NCBI GenBank assembly: GCA_030747885.1 | Contig: JASLJW010000018.1 | Location: 1-15,610 of the forward strand | DNA from: Candidatus Thalassarchaeaceae archaeon | GTDB lineage: Archaea; Thermoplasmatota; Poseidoniia; Poseidoniales; Thalassarchaeaceae | DNA: 15,610 nucleotides | Direction: 5' to 3' | In this document: piece by piece, positions 1 through 6,918 of the stretch | Numbering within the stretch: position 1 is the first letter of the stretch | How the letters are laid out: every line of letters starts with the position of its first letter | Made by a program: the position numbers and the translations under genes | The notes under the pieces: generated by a model | The model's input: only the letters and a program-made list of their open reading frames with translations | What the model was told of the DNA's origin: nothing | The model's database searches: none

Positions 1-470
1 CCAGAAAGGGATGCAAGTTGACTTGCAGATCCAATTTGTATGCCCATATCAGACAAGATTTGAGTTGGTGATTGGCTTGTATCCATGTTTTGGATATAAT
101 CGCCAACAATTATCCATCCTTCAGATCGAACAAGTAGAGCGGAATATGCGGCTTCAAGTCCTGCAATTTTGTCCACATTTGAAAGGAATGCATCAATTTG
201 TAACCATGCGAAAAGACTGACGATTGAAAGTGCCAGAATCAAAAGTAGTAACATGGTTCCATTGGCTTGCAGGGTTGTGAAGCCATGATTATTGAGCCAA
301 TCTGCTCCGGGTTTAAGGACGAAATAAAGTCCAAATGCAAGGAATAGTGGCTTTAGAACGCCTTCAAGTAAATGAGCGGCTAGAATAACCATGGCGACAA
401 TAATCAATCCATGATAGGCCATCTGTAACCTTCTTTCAAAGGAAACTGTTGACCAATCTCTGTCCGACAT
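1..470 (-). CDS. AI-2E-family-like membrane transporter, N-terminal part (cut by left edge)
   Basis: The minus strand is open from an ATG at 470-468 to the left edge, giving 156 codons without a stop. The product starts with a short polar leader, then a long hydrophobic stretch (about residues 17-47, starting MAYHGLIIVAMVILAAH) and, after a short hydrophilic link, a second one (about 65-88, rich in L, I and A). A mostly soluble amphipathic region follows. Two N-terminal membrane segments followed by an extramembrane region match the AI-2E/PerM permease family, whose members export small molecules or act as ion antiporters; the real substrate cannot be told here. The gene starts 47 bases after dph2 and may be the last gene of the rpl10e-hpt-dph2 run. 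A weak TATA-like stretch around 508-516 could give its own promoter. Family assignment rests on hydropathy pattern and general resemblance only, so it is moderate. Confidence 0.55.
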   Translation of the reverse strand, partial: MSDRDWSTVSFERRLQMAYHGLIIVAMVILAAHLLEGVLKPLFLAFGLYFVLKPGADWLNNHGFTTLQANGTMLLLLILALSIVSLFAWLQIDAFLSNVDKIAGLEAAYSALLVRSEGWIIVGDYIQNMDTSQSPTQILSDMGIQIGSASQLASLS

Positions 471-517
471 AGATTACCGGTTGAAAGCAGTGGATATGAC
501 TATGCCGATGGATAAAA

Positions 518-1621
518 TCATGGAATTTCATCGAATTGATATCCGTGTTCCCATTTCTTTTCACCGAGAGCAACTTCAAGTTCGTAAGGCGTAATTAGTG
601 GTTTTCCGTATCTCACTGCATCATCGATTGCAATTCTTGGACAGGCGGTATTCACATAGGCATCTACTGGATAGAAATCGATTAAATCAGGCCCAATATG
701 TTCTAGAGCTAGTAAGTACCCCTTTTTCCCATGTTTTTCGAGAAGTCGTTTCATCCGTAGAGCAAGAGTTCTTCTCATCTGCCCTGGTTTTTCACCAATT
801 AGGATTGCGAATCTTTGTTTATCCATACACGACATAATTAGGCCTGACCGTTGACGTAAAATTCGTTCAATTCGTTCTCTTCCCATTTCTGTTGCTTCTC
901 CAGAATATGGGTCTAACATGGCAAGAGGCTTCCCGGTATGGAGGACCAAACCTATTGGGTGAAAGTCACCTGAACCTAGGAAGAGGTAATGGCCGACAGT
1001 AGGATCATCACCAGAATAATTGCACCCTAGTACTTGACCAGGGAAGGTCAACCTTGCTCCACCAACTGGTATTGTTACATCATATCCTGCATCTTCCAAT
1101 CGTTTCTTGAAATTAGGTAATAGATGCAAGTGCTGTATACTCCCTACCAATCCTAATTTAGAATCTGTAAGGGGGGCAACTCTTCCCACCATGTCTTCGA
1201 ATTTTTCTCTTCCATCTTGATCCGTAGATGTTTCAACAGGATTTTCTAGTCTGTTTCTAGCTATTGTACGATGCGCCTCAAGAAATGGGATTACTGCCTT
1301 CAGTTCAGGATCCCCGTCGTATATGACTGGTATGAATTGTGTCGGCATTCCTGAATCTATATTCATTTGAGAATGCCCCATGTGGGCAACTAATTCTACC
1401 CCCATGCGTTGCATTTTATCGTGAACTAAATCACACGCTCCATAACATGGGTCCGCCGCCAAAACTACCTTCGCTGAAGTCTCAGTTTCAATGGAATCCA
1501 TCATTTCCAATGCTTGCATTTTAAGCCCCTCGGGAACTTGCAAGGCGATTAGACGTGTATCGTTTTCTTTGATTCTATCTACAAGTTCTGCAAGTTCAAA
1601 ATCATGCCTTTCTAGGTCCAT
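518..1621 (-). CDS. dph2: 2-(3-amino-3-carboxypropyl)histidine synthase Dph2 (diphthamide biosynthesis)
   Basis: This is the non-canonical radical-SAM enzyme that moves the 3-amino-3-carboxypropyl group of S-adenosylmethionine onto the target histidine of translation elongation factor 2, the first step of diphthamide synthesis in the cytosol. The 367-residue product shows the family's three separated cysteines that hold the 4Fe-4S cluster: C59 in the motif DPCYGACD, C200 in GQVLGCNYSGDD and C327 in VNTACPRIA. The N-terminal phrase ALQVPEGLK is also typical. Length is slightly above the usual archaeal size of about 340, with an apparent insert near residues 120-150. Archaea use one Dph2 as a homodimer, which fits a single gene. 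The start is supported by a Shine-Dalgarno-like AAAGGAGTG. It lies 41 bases after hpt and is probably co-transcribed with it and rpl10e, a translation-related grouping. Diphthamide is absent from bacteria, so this gene strongly marks the DNA as archaeal. Confidence 0.95.
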   Translation of the reverse strand: MDLERHDFELAELVDRIKENDTRLIALQVPEGLKMQALEMMDSIETETSAKVVLAADPCYGACDLVHDKMQRMGVELVAHMGHSQMNIDSGMPTQFIPVIYDGDPELKAVIPFLEAHRTIARNRLENPVETSTDQDGREKFEDMVGRVAPLTDSKLGLVGSIQHLHLLPNFKKRLEDAGYDVTIPVGGARLTFPGQVLGCNYSGDDPTVGHYLFLGSGDFHPIGLVLHTGKPLAMLDPYSGEATEMGRERIERILRQRSGLIMSCMDKQRFAILIGEKPGQMRRTLALRMKRLLEKHGKKGYLLALEHIGPDLIDFYPVDAYVNTACPRIAIDDAVRYGKPLITPYELEVALGEKKWEHGYQFDEIP

Positions 1622-1628
1622 TGATTTT

Positions 1629-1637
1629 CACTCCTTT
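1629..1637 (-). promoter_or_regulatory. Ribosome binding site of dph2
   Basis: The minus strand reads AAAGGAGTG seven bases before the ATG at 1621, a good match to the anti-Shine-Dalgarno sequence. It fixes the dph2 start and shows that at least some genes here use leadered initiation. Confidence 0.6.
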
Positions 1638-1662
1638 GCGGTTTCTTTTGAATCATATCGGT

Positions 1663-2241
1663 TCAATTTAGGATGTTTACTTCAGCACCCACCATTTCGA
1701 TTTTCACTAAACTCTTTAGAGGCCAATTGTGTTTTTCAATTAGTTTCTTCATACCATCACCTTTCTCAAAAACAGTCCAAACCTCAGCTAGGTTTGCACC
1801 CATTTTTTCCAAACCTAAGAGGACGCCTTCCATTGTGCCACCTGTAGATACAACATCATCAACGACAAGAATCCGTTCTCCTGGTTTAACATCATTAATC
1901 CAGATTGTTCCCTTTGAATATCCTGTGCTTTGATCAACGACCATTTCCATATCCATTCCGTAAGATCGTTTTCTAGCAACTACTGTGGGGATGCCAGTAG
2001 CGACAGATAGTACTGATGCTAAGGGTAAACCCATCGCCTCTATCGATAATATGAGGTCTATATTGTCCCAATCAATCCGGTGAAGAAGGATATCTCGAGC
2101 AGCAGATAGTAAATCACTCGATGCCCGAGGAACTCCGTCACTTAGAGGGTGAATAAAGTAAGGATACTCTCCTTTCCAAATGACTGGTGCAATACGCACG
2201 CTATCTTCGAGCATAGCCACCGCTTCGGCTTCAGAGTACAT
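1663..2241 (-). CDS. hpt: Archaeal-type hypoxanthine/guanine phosphoribosyltransferase
   Basis: This is a purine-salvage enzyme that joins hypoxanthine or guanine to PRPP, giving IMP or GMP and pyrophosphate. The 192-residue product has the type I phosphoribosyltransferase PRPP-binding loop ILVVDDVVSTGGTM (about residues 123-136), where the two aspartates and the TGGT turn bind ribose and phosphate. Earlier segments fit too: LSIEAMGLPLASVLS (about 65-79) is the family's pyrophosphate-binding loop region, and VVARKRSYG (about 87-95) is the flexible-loop region. The overall pattern, including the N-terminal SVRIAPVI phrase, is the APRT-like archaeal Hpt subfamily rather than bacterial Hpt, and length is normal for it (about 185-190). 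The gene lies 37 bases after rpl10e and 41 before dph2 on the same strand. No clear Shine-Dalgarno precedes the ATG at 2241. Base specificity (hypoxanthine/guanine versus adenine) cannot be read safely from motifs, so an APRT role remains possible. Confidence 0.88.
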   Translation of the reverse strand: MYSEAEAVAMLEDSVRIAPVIWKGEYPYFIHPLSDGVPRASSDLLSAARDILLHRIDWDNIDLILSIEAMGLPLASVLSVATGIPTVVARKRSYGMDMEMVVDQSTGYSKGTIWINDVKPGERILVVDDVVSTGGTMEGVLLGLEKMGANLAEVWTVFEKGDGMKKLIEKHNWPLKSLVKIEMVGAEVNILN

Positions 2242-2278
2242 GGCTGCCGACCATCCCCATCAGTATTGAATTAGGCGT

Positions 2279-2818
2279 TTAGACGAGCCCTTTCAGATGT
2301 TCAGATCCTTTGACGAGGCGAATTGTTGTAGAAGAGGGGAACTTCATTCCAGCTTTCCTAAGTGCATCTCGGGCATCTAGGTAGAATTCAGGGTCAGTTT
2401 GGATGGAGATAATACATTGATCGCGTTTTACTCTAGCAGCAGTTCCCACATTCTTTCCGAATGATTGTCGCATTCCTTGAGATACACGATCTGCTCCAGC
2501 GCCAGTAGCTTGCTTATTTTCTCGTAAAATCTGATGTGGGTAGGTGTGTACTCTGAGGGCATATCCTTGTTCTCCAGCGCCAGTTCTAATTCTTGAGTTT
2601 GAAATCATTCTTCCTGCTTCTAAAGCAGTATGGCGTATTTGGCAGGCATTATTTACAGTTAAGTGCAGTATAACTGGGAACTCACCGGCTTCAGCTCTTG
2701 TGCGATTTCCCATATGGAATCGCAGAATTCTATTGTTTGGCACACCGCCTGTGTACTTGCGACGTGTGAAGGATTGCCCCTTGACTTGTCGATACATCTT
2801 GGCGGGCTTGCGTGCCAT
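2279..2818 (-). CDS. rpl10e: Large ribosomal subunit protein uL16 (archaeal L10e)
   Basis: This is a structural protein of the large ribosomal subunit, placed in the family near the central protuberance and tRNA-binding cleft. The 179-residue product starts MARKPAKMYRQVKGQSFTRR and continues with the family signature IRHTALEAGRMISNSRI and later RTGAGEQGYALRVHTYPHQILREN, all characteristic of archaeal and eukaryotic L10e/uL16. The C-terminal part carries the conserved GTAARVKRDQCIISI segment. Length matches archaeal homologues (about 170-180). It is the first gene of the minus-strand run rpl10e-hpt-dph2. A purine-rich AGAGGG lies six bases before the ATG and a TATA-like box about 40 bases before it. 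The basic archaeal sequence type excludes bacterial rplP. Confidence 0.97.
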   Translation of the reverse strand: MARKPAKMYRQVKGQSFTRRKYTGGVPNNRILRFHMGNRTRAEAGEFPVILHLTVNNACQIRHTALEAGRMISNSRIRTGAGEQGYALRVHTYPHQILRENKQATGAGADRVSQGMRQSFGKNVGTAARVKRDQCIISIQTDPEFYLDARDALRKAGMKFPSSTTIRLVKGSEHLKGLV

Positions 2819-2853
2819 TGGAATCCCTCTCGGGTCTCGGCGACTTACAGGCT

Positions 2854-2864
2854 CTATTTAATCC
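2854..2864 (-). promoter_or_regulatory. TATA-like promoter element upstream of rpl10e
   Basis: The minus strand reads GGATTAAATAG, an A/T-rich box resembling the archaeal TATA element, centred about 41 bases before the rpl10e start. Transcription would then begin roughly 15 bases before the ATG, leaving room for the AGAGGG ribosome binding site. It is the clearest TATA-like stretch in the divergent gap between rpl10e and the plus-strand gene at 2954. Confidence 0.5.
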
Positions 2865-2953
2865 CCACTCTATTCGATGATTCTCTTTGAGGTGCCACTT
2901 TGGTGGTAACTAATAGGCCATGCTTCAAGAACCGACCTTTAGCACACTATTGC

Positions 2954-4126
2954 ATGGCCTCGGGTTCTAGCAATGGTCTATTCTCGGCATTACTAACCGA
3001 AGAAGCAGAAGGACAGTGGTTTTCTCTAGCTGTATTTGTTATGGTAATGTTGCTGGGTGCAGCATTGATACATGTAGCAGACGTGATTCCATCTGGGACC
3101 GAACATCATCCTCTCGAAGAGGGCAGTACAATTGTTTCTATGGCGTTTGGAGAAGAGGGAGTTTCTCTTGCAGTAGTGGAAGAATCTGGCACAAATCAGC
3201 TTTTCAGAATTCAAGGATCTACAGTTACGCTAATTCCATTACCTTCTGAACCGACGGTTGTGTCCTCTTCCGGAACGGACTGGCTTGTAGGAGGAGAGTC
3301 GGGATTACTTGCTCGAGTATCTGGAGTAGATGCCACTGTCCTTCCATTATTGCTCCCCGAGGATAGAGTTCTGGATCTGTATGCAGCAGATGGTTCATCG
3401 GGTTGGATTTTAATCGAGAGAGGCCCAAATGTGGAGTTAAGAACATTTGATTCTCGAATTCAGAATTCTTTGAGTTTCGCTGCGGAAGTTGATGATGAAT
3501 CTCTTTTGATGACTGGCTTCGATGTGTCTTCTTCTGGAGATATGGCCATAGTAAGGGGGCTTTCATCTTCCTTTTCCAATCCTGCATCTCCTTCAGAAGT
3601 CGGAGAGGTGTTATTCGTAGCATCTGCATCAATTGGTTTTGCTCCAGAGGTTACTTTGGTTCAACACGGAATGGGGGAACCATACCACTCCGTTCATATT
3701 TCAGACGATTCTAGTTTGATTGGGTTCGCTGTATCCAAAGAACATATCACTCTTATTGGATCTGATCTCTCTGTGTCTACTCTCTCGGAAACAGGTGGTG
3801 GATTAGCATCGATTGTCGATTCCGAAGGGAGGTTGTGGGTGTTTGGAGAAGATTCTACGGCGTCTGTTTTGAGTGCCGATGGTTCGATTCAAACACTAAG
3901 CGTGGAGTCCCCAGAGAATTTCTTGCCTGAATCGGCTATTTCGGATGATGAGATTCTACAAGTGATTCATGATGGTGGACATCTGTTGGTTATTGATTCG
4001 TCTGCCTTGACCGATCCGATACGTCGCCCGTCCCTTCTTTTTGATGGCCTCTTCCTTGCGATTGCTGCTGGCGCTTGTCTTGTCCTTGTTCGTAATTTCC
4101 AAGTCATGGGTTTTGACGCATGGTGA
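2954..4126 (+). CDS. Membrane-anchored protein with probable beta-propeller-like external domain, function unknown
   Basis: I do not recognise this protein. From the ATG at 2954 it has 390 residues. It has one hydrophobic segment near the N-terminus (about residues 24-42, FSLAVFVMVMLLGAALIHV) and one at the C-terminus (about 365-382, LFLAIAAGACLVLV), so both ends are probably membrane-anchored with about 320 residues between. The middle part is acidic, rich in Ser, Val and Gly, and has repeating short beta-like units such as GTDWLVGGESGLLARV, GSSGWILIERG and DSEGRLWVFGEDS. These resemble blades of a WD40/YncE-type beta-propeller, but no sharp motif confirms it. An in-frame TTG at 2900 would add 18 residues lacking membrane-protein character, so I prefer the ATG. 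The gene diverges from rpl10e and precedes mutS by about 104 bases. No link to mismatch repair is evident. The call of a real gene is firm because the long frame has a coherent protein with matching end anchors. Confidence 0.75.
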   Translation: MASGSSNGLFSALLTEEAEGQWFSLAVFVMVMLLGAALIHVADVIPSGTEHHPLEEGSTIVSMAFGEEGVSLAVVEESGTNQLFRIQGSTVTLIPLPSEPTVVSSSGTDWLVGGESGLLARVSGVDATVLPLLLPEDRVLDLYAADGSSGWILIERGPNVELRTFDSRIQNSLSFAAEVDDESLLMTGFDVSSSGDMAIVRGLSSSFSNPASPSEVGEVLFVASASIGFAPEVTLVQHGMGEPYHSVHISDDSSLIGFAVSKEHITLIGSDLSVSTLSETGGGLASIVDSEGRLWVFGEDSTASVLSADGSIQTLSVESPENFLPESAISDDEILQVIHDGGHLLVIDSSALTDPIRRPSLLFDGLFLAIAAGACLVLVRNFQVMGFDAW

Positions 4127-4218
4127 TTTAGATACTTTCCACTCTTTGAAAAACCGTCATTTGACTGCGTTATGTTCATCATGCCTCGTTGGCGTGCGCA
4201 GATGGTCACGCGATAATC

Positions 4219-4225
4219 GGAGGTG
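4219..4225 (+). promoter_or_regulatory. Ribosome binding site of mutS
   Basis: GGAGGTG stands five bases before the ATG at 4231, a near-perfect Shine-Dalgarno. It selects this ATG over an in-frame TTG at 4189 that would add 14 residues unlike the family. Confidence 0.75.
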
Positions 4226-4230
4226 CAAGA

Positions 4231-6918
4231 ATGGCCAGCAAAGGACCCGGAATGCTTGATCAATATCGAGCAATCAAGGAGGAGCATCCAGACACAGTTT
4301 TGTTCTTCCGAATGGGTGACTTCTATGAGATGTTTTACGAAGACGCAGTTCTAGGAGCAGAGGTTTTGGGCATTACATTAACGAGTAGAGATAAGAAGGC
4401 TGAGGACCCAGTTCCTATGGCTGGTGTGCCATGGCATAGCGTGGAAGATTATCTTCGAAAAATGGTTCAAGCCGGGCACAAAGTTACTGTGTGTGAGCAA
4501 GCTTCTGAACCTCTCCCTGGAGAAAAGATTCTGAGGAGAGTAGTTTCTAGGGTTTACACCCCTGGTTCATTGTATGAGGATTCGTTAATCGGAGAAGATG
4601 GTTCAGCATTACTTGCTTCAGTTGTTCTCAAGTCTGATTCGTTAGGCCTTGCATTACTAGACACTTCCACAGGACGAGCATGGGCGCAACAATTTGAGGG
4701 TTCTACCCGTTTTGAACGATTAAGAGATGAAATGCTTCGCTGGTCTCCAGCGGAATTGGTTAGTACGAGTCGAGATATAGTTCACGAATCTCTTCGTTCA
4801 GTAATATCTGAAATAGATAATCTCTCCATTTCTACACATGAATGTTCATCAAAACGACGAATGGAAGTAGTTCAACATCATCTTGCAATTGCTGACTTGG
4901 GTTCAATAGATCTCGATTCACTTCCAATTGGTTTGGAAGCATGTGGATTAGGGGCATCTTACATTTCCTCCCTTCATTTGATTGATGCAGTTCCATTAAG
5001 GGAGATTTCAATCGAGGATGATTCTGATTACATGGCTTTAGATCAGACTACTCTGAAGAATCTGGAATTAACTCAGACGTTGCTTGGGGAGAGAACAGGG
5101 TCCCTTCTTCATGCAATTGACCGTACTCGAACATGGATGGGCCGTAGAATGTTGAAGCAATGGTTGCTTCGACCTTTGATGAATAAGGAGAGAATTGCCG
5201 AACGCCATTCTGCCGTTTCATCCCTTGTCCGATCCTCTAAGCGTCTTTCTGATATCCGTTCAACACTACAGTCAATGAGAGACCTTGAACGCCTGTCTAC
5301 ACGTTTAGCATACGATAGAGCAAATGCAAGAGATCTCATTGCAATTTCGGATGCATTGGGACGTATGCCTCGATTACAGGGGCTCGTAAACGATTCTTCT
5401 GATGATCTCCTAATTTCATTGGGTGCTGGATTAACTTCTCTCGATTCTATTCGTTCAATGATTGAGAATGAACTAGTGGATGACCCTCCTCACACGATTA
5501 GAGATGGAAACTTGTTCAGAGAAGGAGTAGATAGTTCGTTGGATGAACTTCGAGTACGTTCAGGAGAAGGCCGGGATTGGTTGAAGGGATTTGAAGAAAG
5601 GGAACGTGAAAGATTGAACATTCCCTCTCTCAAGGTGCGCTTTAATCGTCAGTTTGGATATTTTATCGAGGTAACCAAAGTACATTCAGACAAGGTTCCA
5701 GAAGAATATAGGCGAAGACAGACGTTAACCAACGCAGAACGTTATACTACAGATGAGTTGGCTGAATGGGAAGATATCATCCTTAATGCAGGCGGTAGGG
5801 CAAATGATCTTGAATATCGCCTTTTCTTAAATTTACGAGAACAAATCAAGAAAGAAAGTGTATCACTTTCATTGATTGCTCGGAGTGTAGCAAAAATAGA
5901 CGTTCTTTGTTCTCTAGCTGAGCATTCTCGACATAGATCATGGGTTAGACCTGAGATTTTCGAAGATGAACGTCTCGATATTGTTGGGGGGCGCCATCCA
6001 GTATTAGAGGAAGCAGAGGGTTTTGTTCCAAATGATGTCCATTTTGGGAAGGACCGAAAATTCTTGTTGTTAACCGGGCCCAACATGGGAGGAAAATCCA
6101 CCTATCTTCGTCAAACTGCCTTGATATCTATCCTTGCTCAATCTGGTTCATTTGTTCCAGCTTCTAAGGCCAGAATAGGACTGATAGATCGAGTATTTAC
6201 TCGAGTAGGCGCTCATGACGATCTCCGAAGAGGTAGATCTACATTCATGGTTGAGATGATTGAGGTCGCTCATATCCTTCGTAGAGCCACTTCTCGGAGT
6301 TTAGTGCTTCTAGATGAAGTTGGTAGAGGGACTTCCACCTTTGATGGGCTTGCAATTGCATGGTCAGTAACCGAAGATCTTGCGAAGAGAATTGGCTCAA
6401 GATCACTATTTGCTACCCATTATCACCAGTTGGTGGGTTTAGAAGGAGAAATTGAAGGTCTATGCAATATACATGTACAGGTCGCAGAAGTTGATCGTGA
6501 ATTGACCTTTTTACATACAATTTCAGAAGGTCCGTGCGACGATTCTTATGGTGTCCAAGTAGCGTCACTTGCTGGAATCCCTACAGCTGTAATCGAGAGA
6601 GCAAGGGATTTGTTGATTTTCCTTGAACAACAAGCAGAAGGAGCTAGAGCGGGGAGTAAAGGGATTCCTCTCTCACGTCCTGATGGTCAATCCTCACTAT
6701 TTGGGTGGATGGTTGCTGGTGATTCAAGTAAGGAAGATTCGGACCTTACTCCTATCCCTCAACAAAGAGTATTGACTCCTTTACAGAGTGATCTTTTGGA
6801 GAGACTCTCATCATTGGATCCAGATCGAATGACACCCCGAGAGGCTCTTGATGCTCTTTATGCTCTTAAGGCAGAGGAAGAGGGCGCTGAAAAAATGCCT
6901 GACTGGGTCGAGGAGTGA
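4231..6918 (+). CDS. mutS: DNA mismatch repair protein MutS (bacterial MutS1 type)
   Basis: This is an ATP-driven sliding clamp that recognises mismatches and small loops in DNA and recruits MutL. The 895-residue product has all MutS1 domains. The N-terminal mismatch-binding domain contains GDFYEMF with the F-x-E pair (F31, E33) that stacks on the mismatched base. Connector, lever and clamp domains follow (for example the segment LKVRFNRQFGYFIEV). The ATPase has Walker A GPNMGGKST at 616-624 and Walker B LLDEVGRGTSTFDG at 693-706, then the conserved FATHYHQL. The helix-turn-helix dimer region precedes a tail with QSSLFGWM at 820-827 (a candidate sliding-clamp motif) and a final LDPDRMTPREALDALYALK segment typical of bacterial MutS C-termini. 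The stop overlaps the mutL start. Most archaea lack MutS/MutL and are thought to use EndoMS/NucS, so a bacterial origin by transfer is likely. A TTTAGATAC stretch at about 4127-4135 is a weak promoter candidate. Confidence 0.98.
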   Translation: MASKGPGMLDQYRAIKEEHPDTVLFFRMGDFYEMFYEDAVLGAEVLGITLTSRDKKAEDPVPMAGVPWHSVEDYLRKMVQAGHKVTVCEQASEPLPGEKILRRVVSRVYTPGSLYEDSLIGEDGSALLASVVLKSDSLGLALLDTSTGRAWAQQFEGSTRFERLRDEMLRWSPAELVSTSRDIVHESLRSVISEIDNLSISTHECSSKRRMEVVQHHLAIADLGSIDLDSLPIGLEACGLGASYISSLHLIDAVPLREISIEDDSDYMALDQTTLKNLELTQTLLGERTGSLLHAIDRTRTWMGRRMLKQWLLRPLMNKERIAERHSAVSSLVRSSKRLSDIRSTLQSMRDLERLSTRLAYDRANARDLIAISDALGRMPRLQGLVNDSSDDLLISLGAGLTSLDSIRSMIENELVDDPPHTIRDGNLFREGVDSSLDELRVRSGEGRDWLKGFEERERERLNIPSLKVRFNRQFGYFIEVTKVHSDKVPEEYRRRQTLTNAERYTTDELAEWEDIILNAGGRANDLEYRLFLNLREQIKKESVSLSLIARSVAKIDVLCSLAEHSRHRSWVRPEIFEDERLDIVGGRHPVLEEAEGFVPNDVHFGKDRKFLLLTGPNMGGKSTYLRQTALISILAQSGSFVPASKARIGLIDRVFTRVGAHDDLRRGRSTFMVEMIEVAHILRRATSRSLVLLDEVGRGTSTFDGLAIAWSVTEDLAKRIGSRSLFATHYHQLVGLEGEIEGLCNIHVQVAEVDRELTFLHTISEGPCDDSYGVQVASLAGIPTAVIERARDLLIFLEQQAEGARAGSKGIPLSRPDGQSSLFGWMVAGDSSKEDSDLTPIPQQRVLTPLQSDLLERLSSLDPDRMTPREALDALYALKAEEEGAEKMPDWVEE

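Noticed and set aside
11..220. Plus-strand open frame of 69 codons at the left edge
   Set aside because: It lies antisense to a continuous membrane-protein frame on the minus strand and has no family character.
1491..1847. Plus-strand open frame of 118 codons across the hpt-dph2 junction
   Set aside because: Antisense to two well-identified genes; the translation is a low-complexity Ser/Phe/Leu shadow.
4189..4230. TTG start extending MutS by 14 residues
   Set aside because: A strong GGAGGTG ribosome site points to the ATG at 4231, and the extra residues do not resemble MutS N-termini.
4127..4230. Gap before mutS checked for tRNA or small RNA
   Set aside because: No cloverleaf, hairpin or conserved RNA motif seen; it holds only a weak TATA-like stretch and the mutS ribosome site.
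5742..6101. Minus-strand open frame of 119 codons inside mutS
   Set aside because: A shadow of the conserved MutS core; no recognisable protein.
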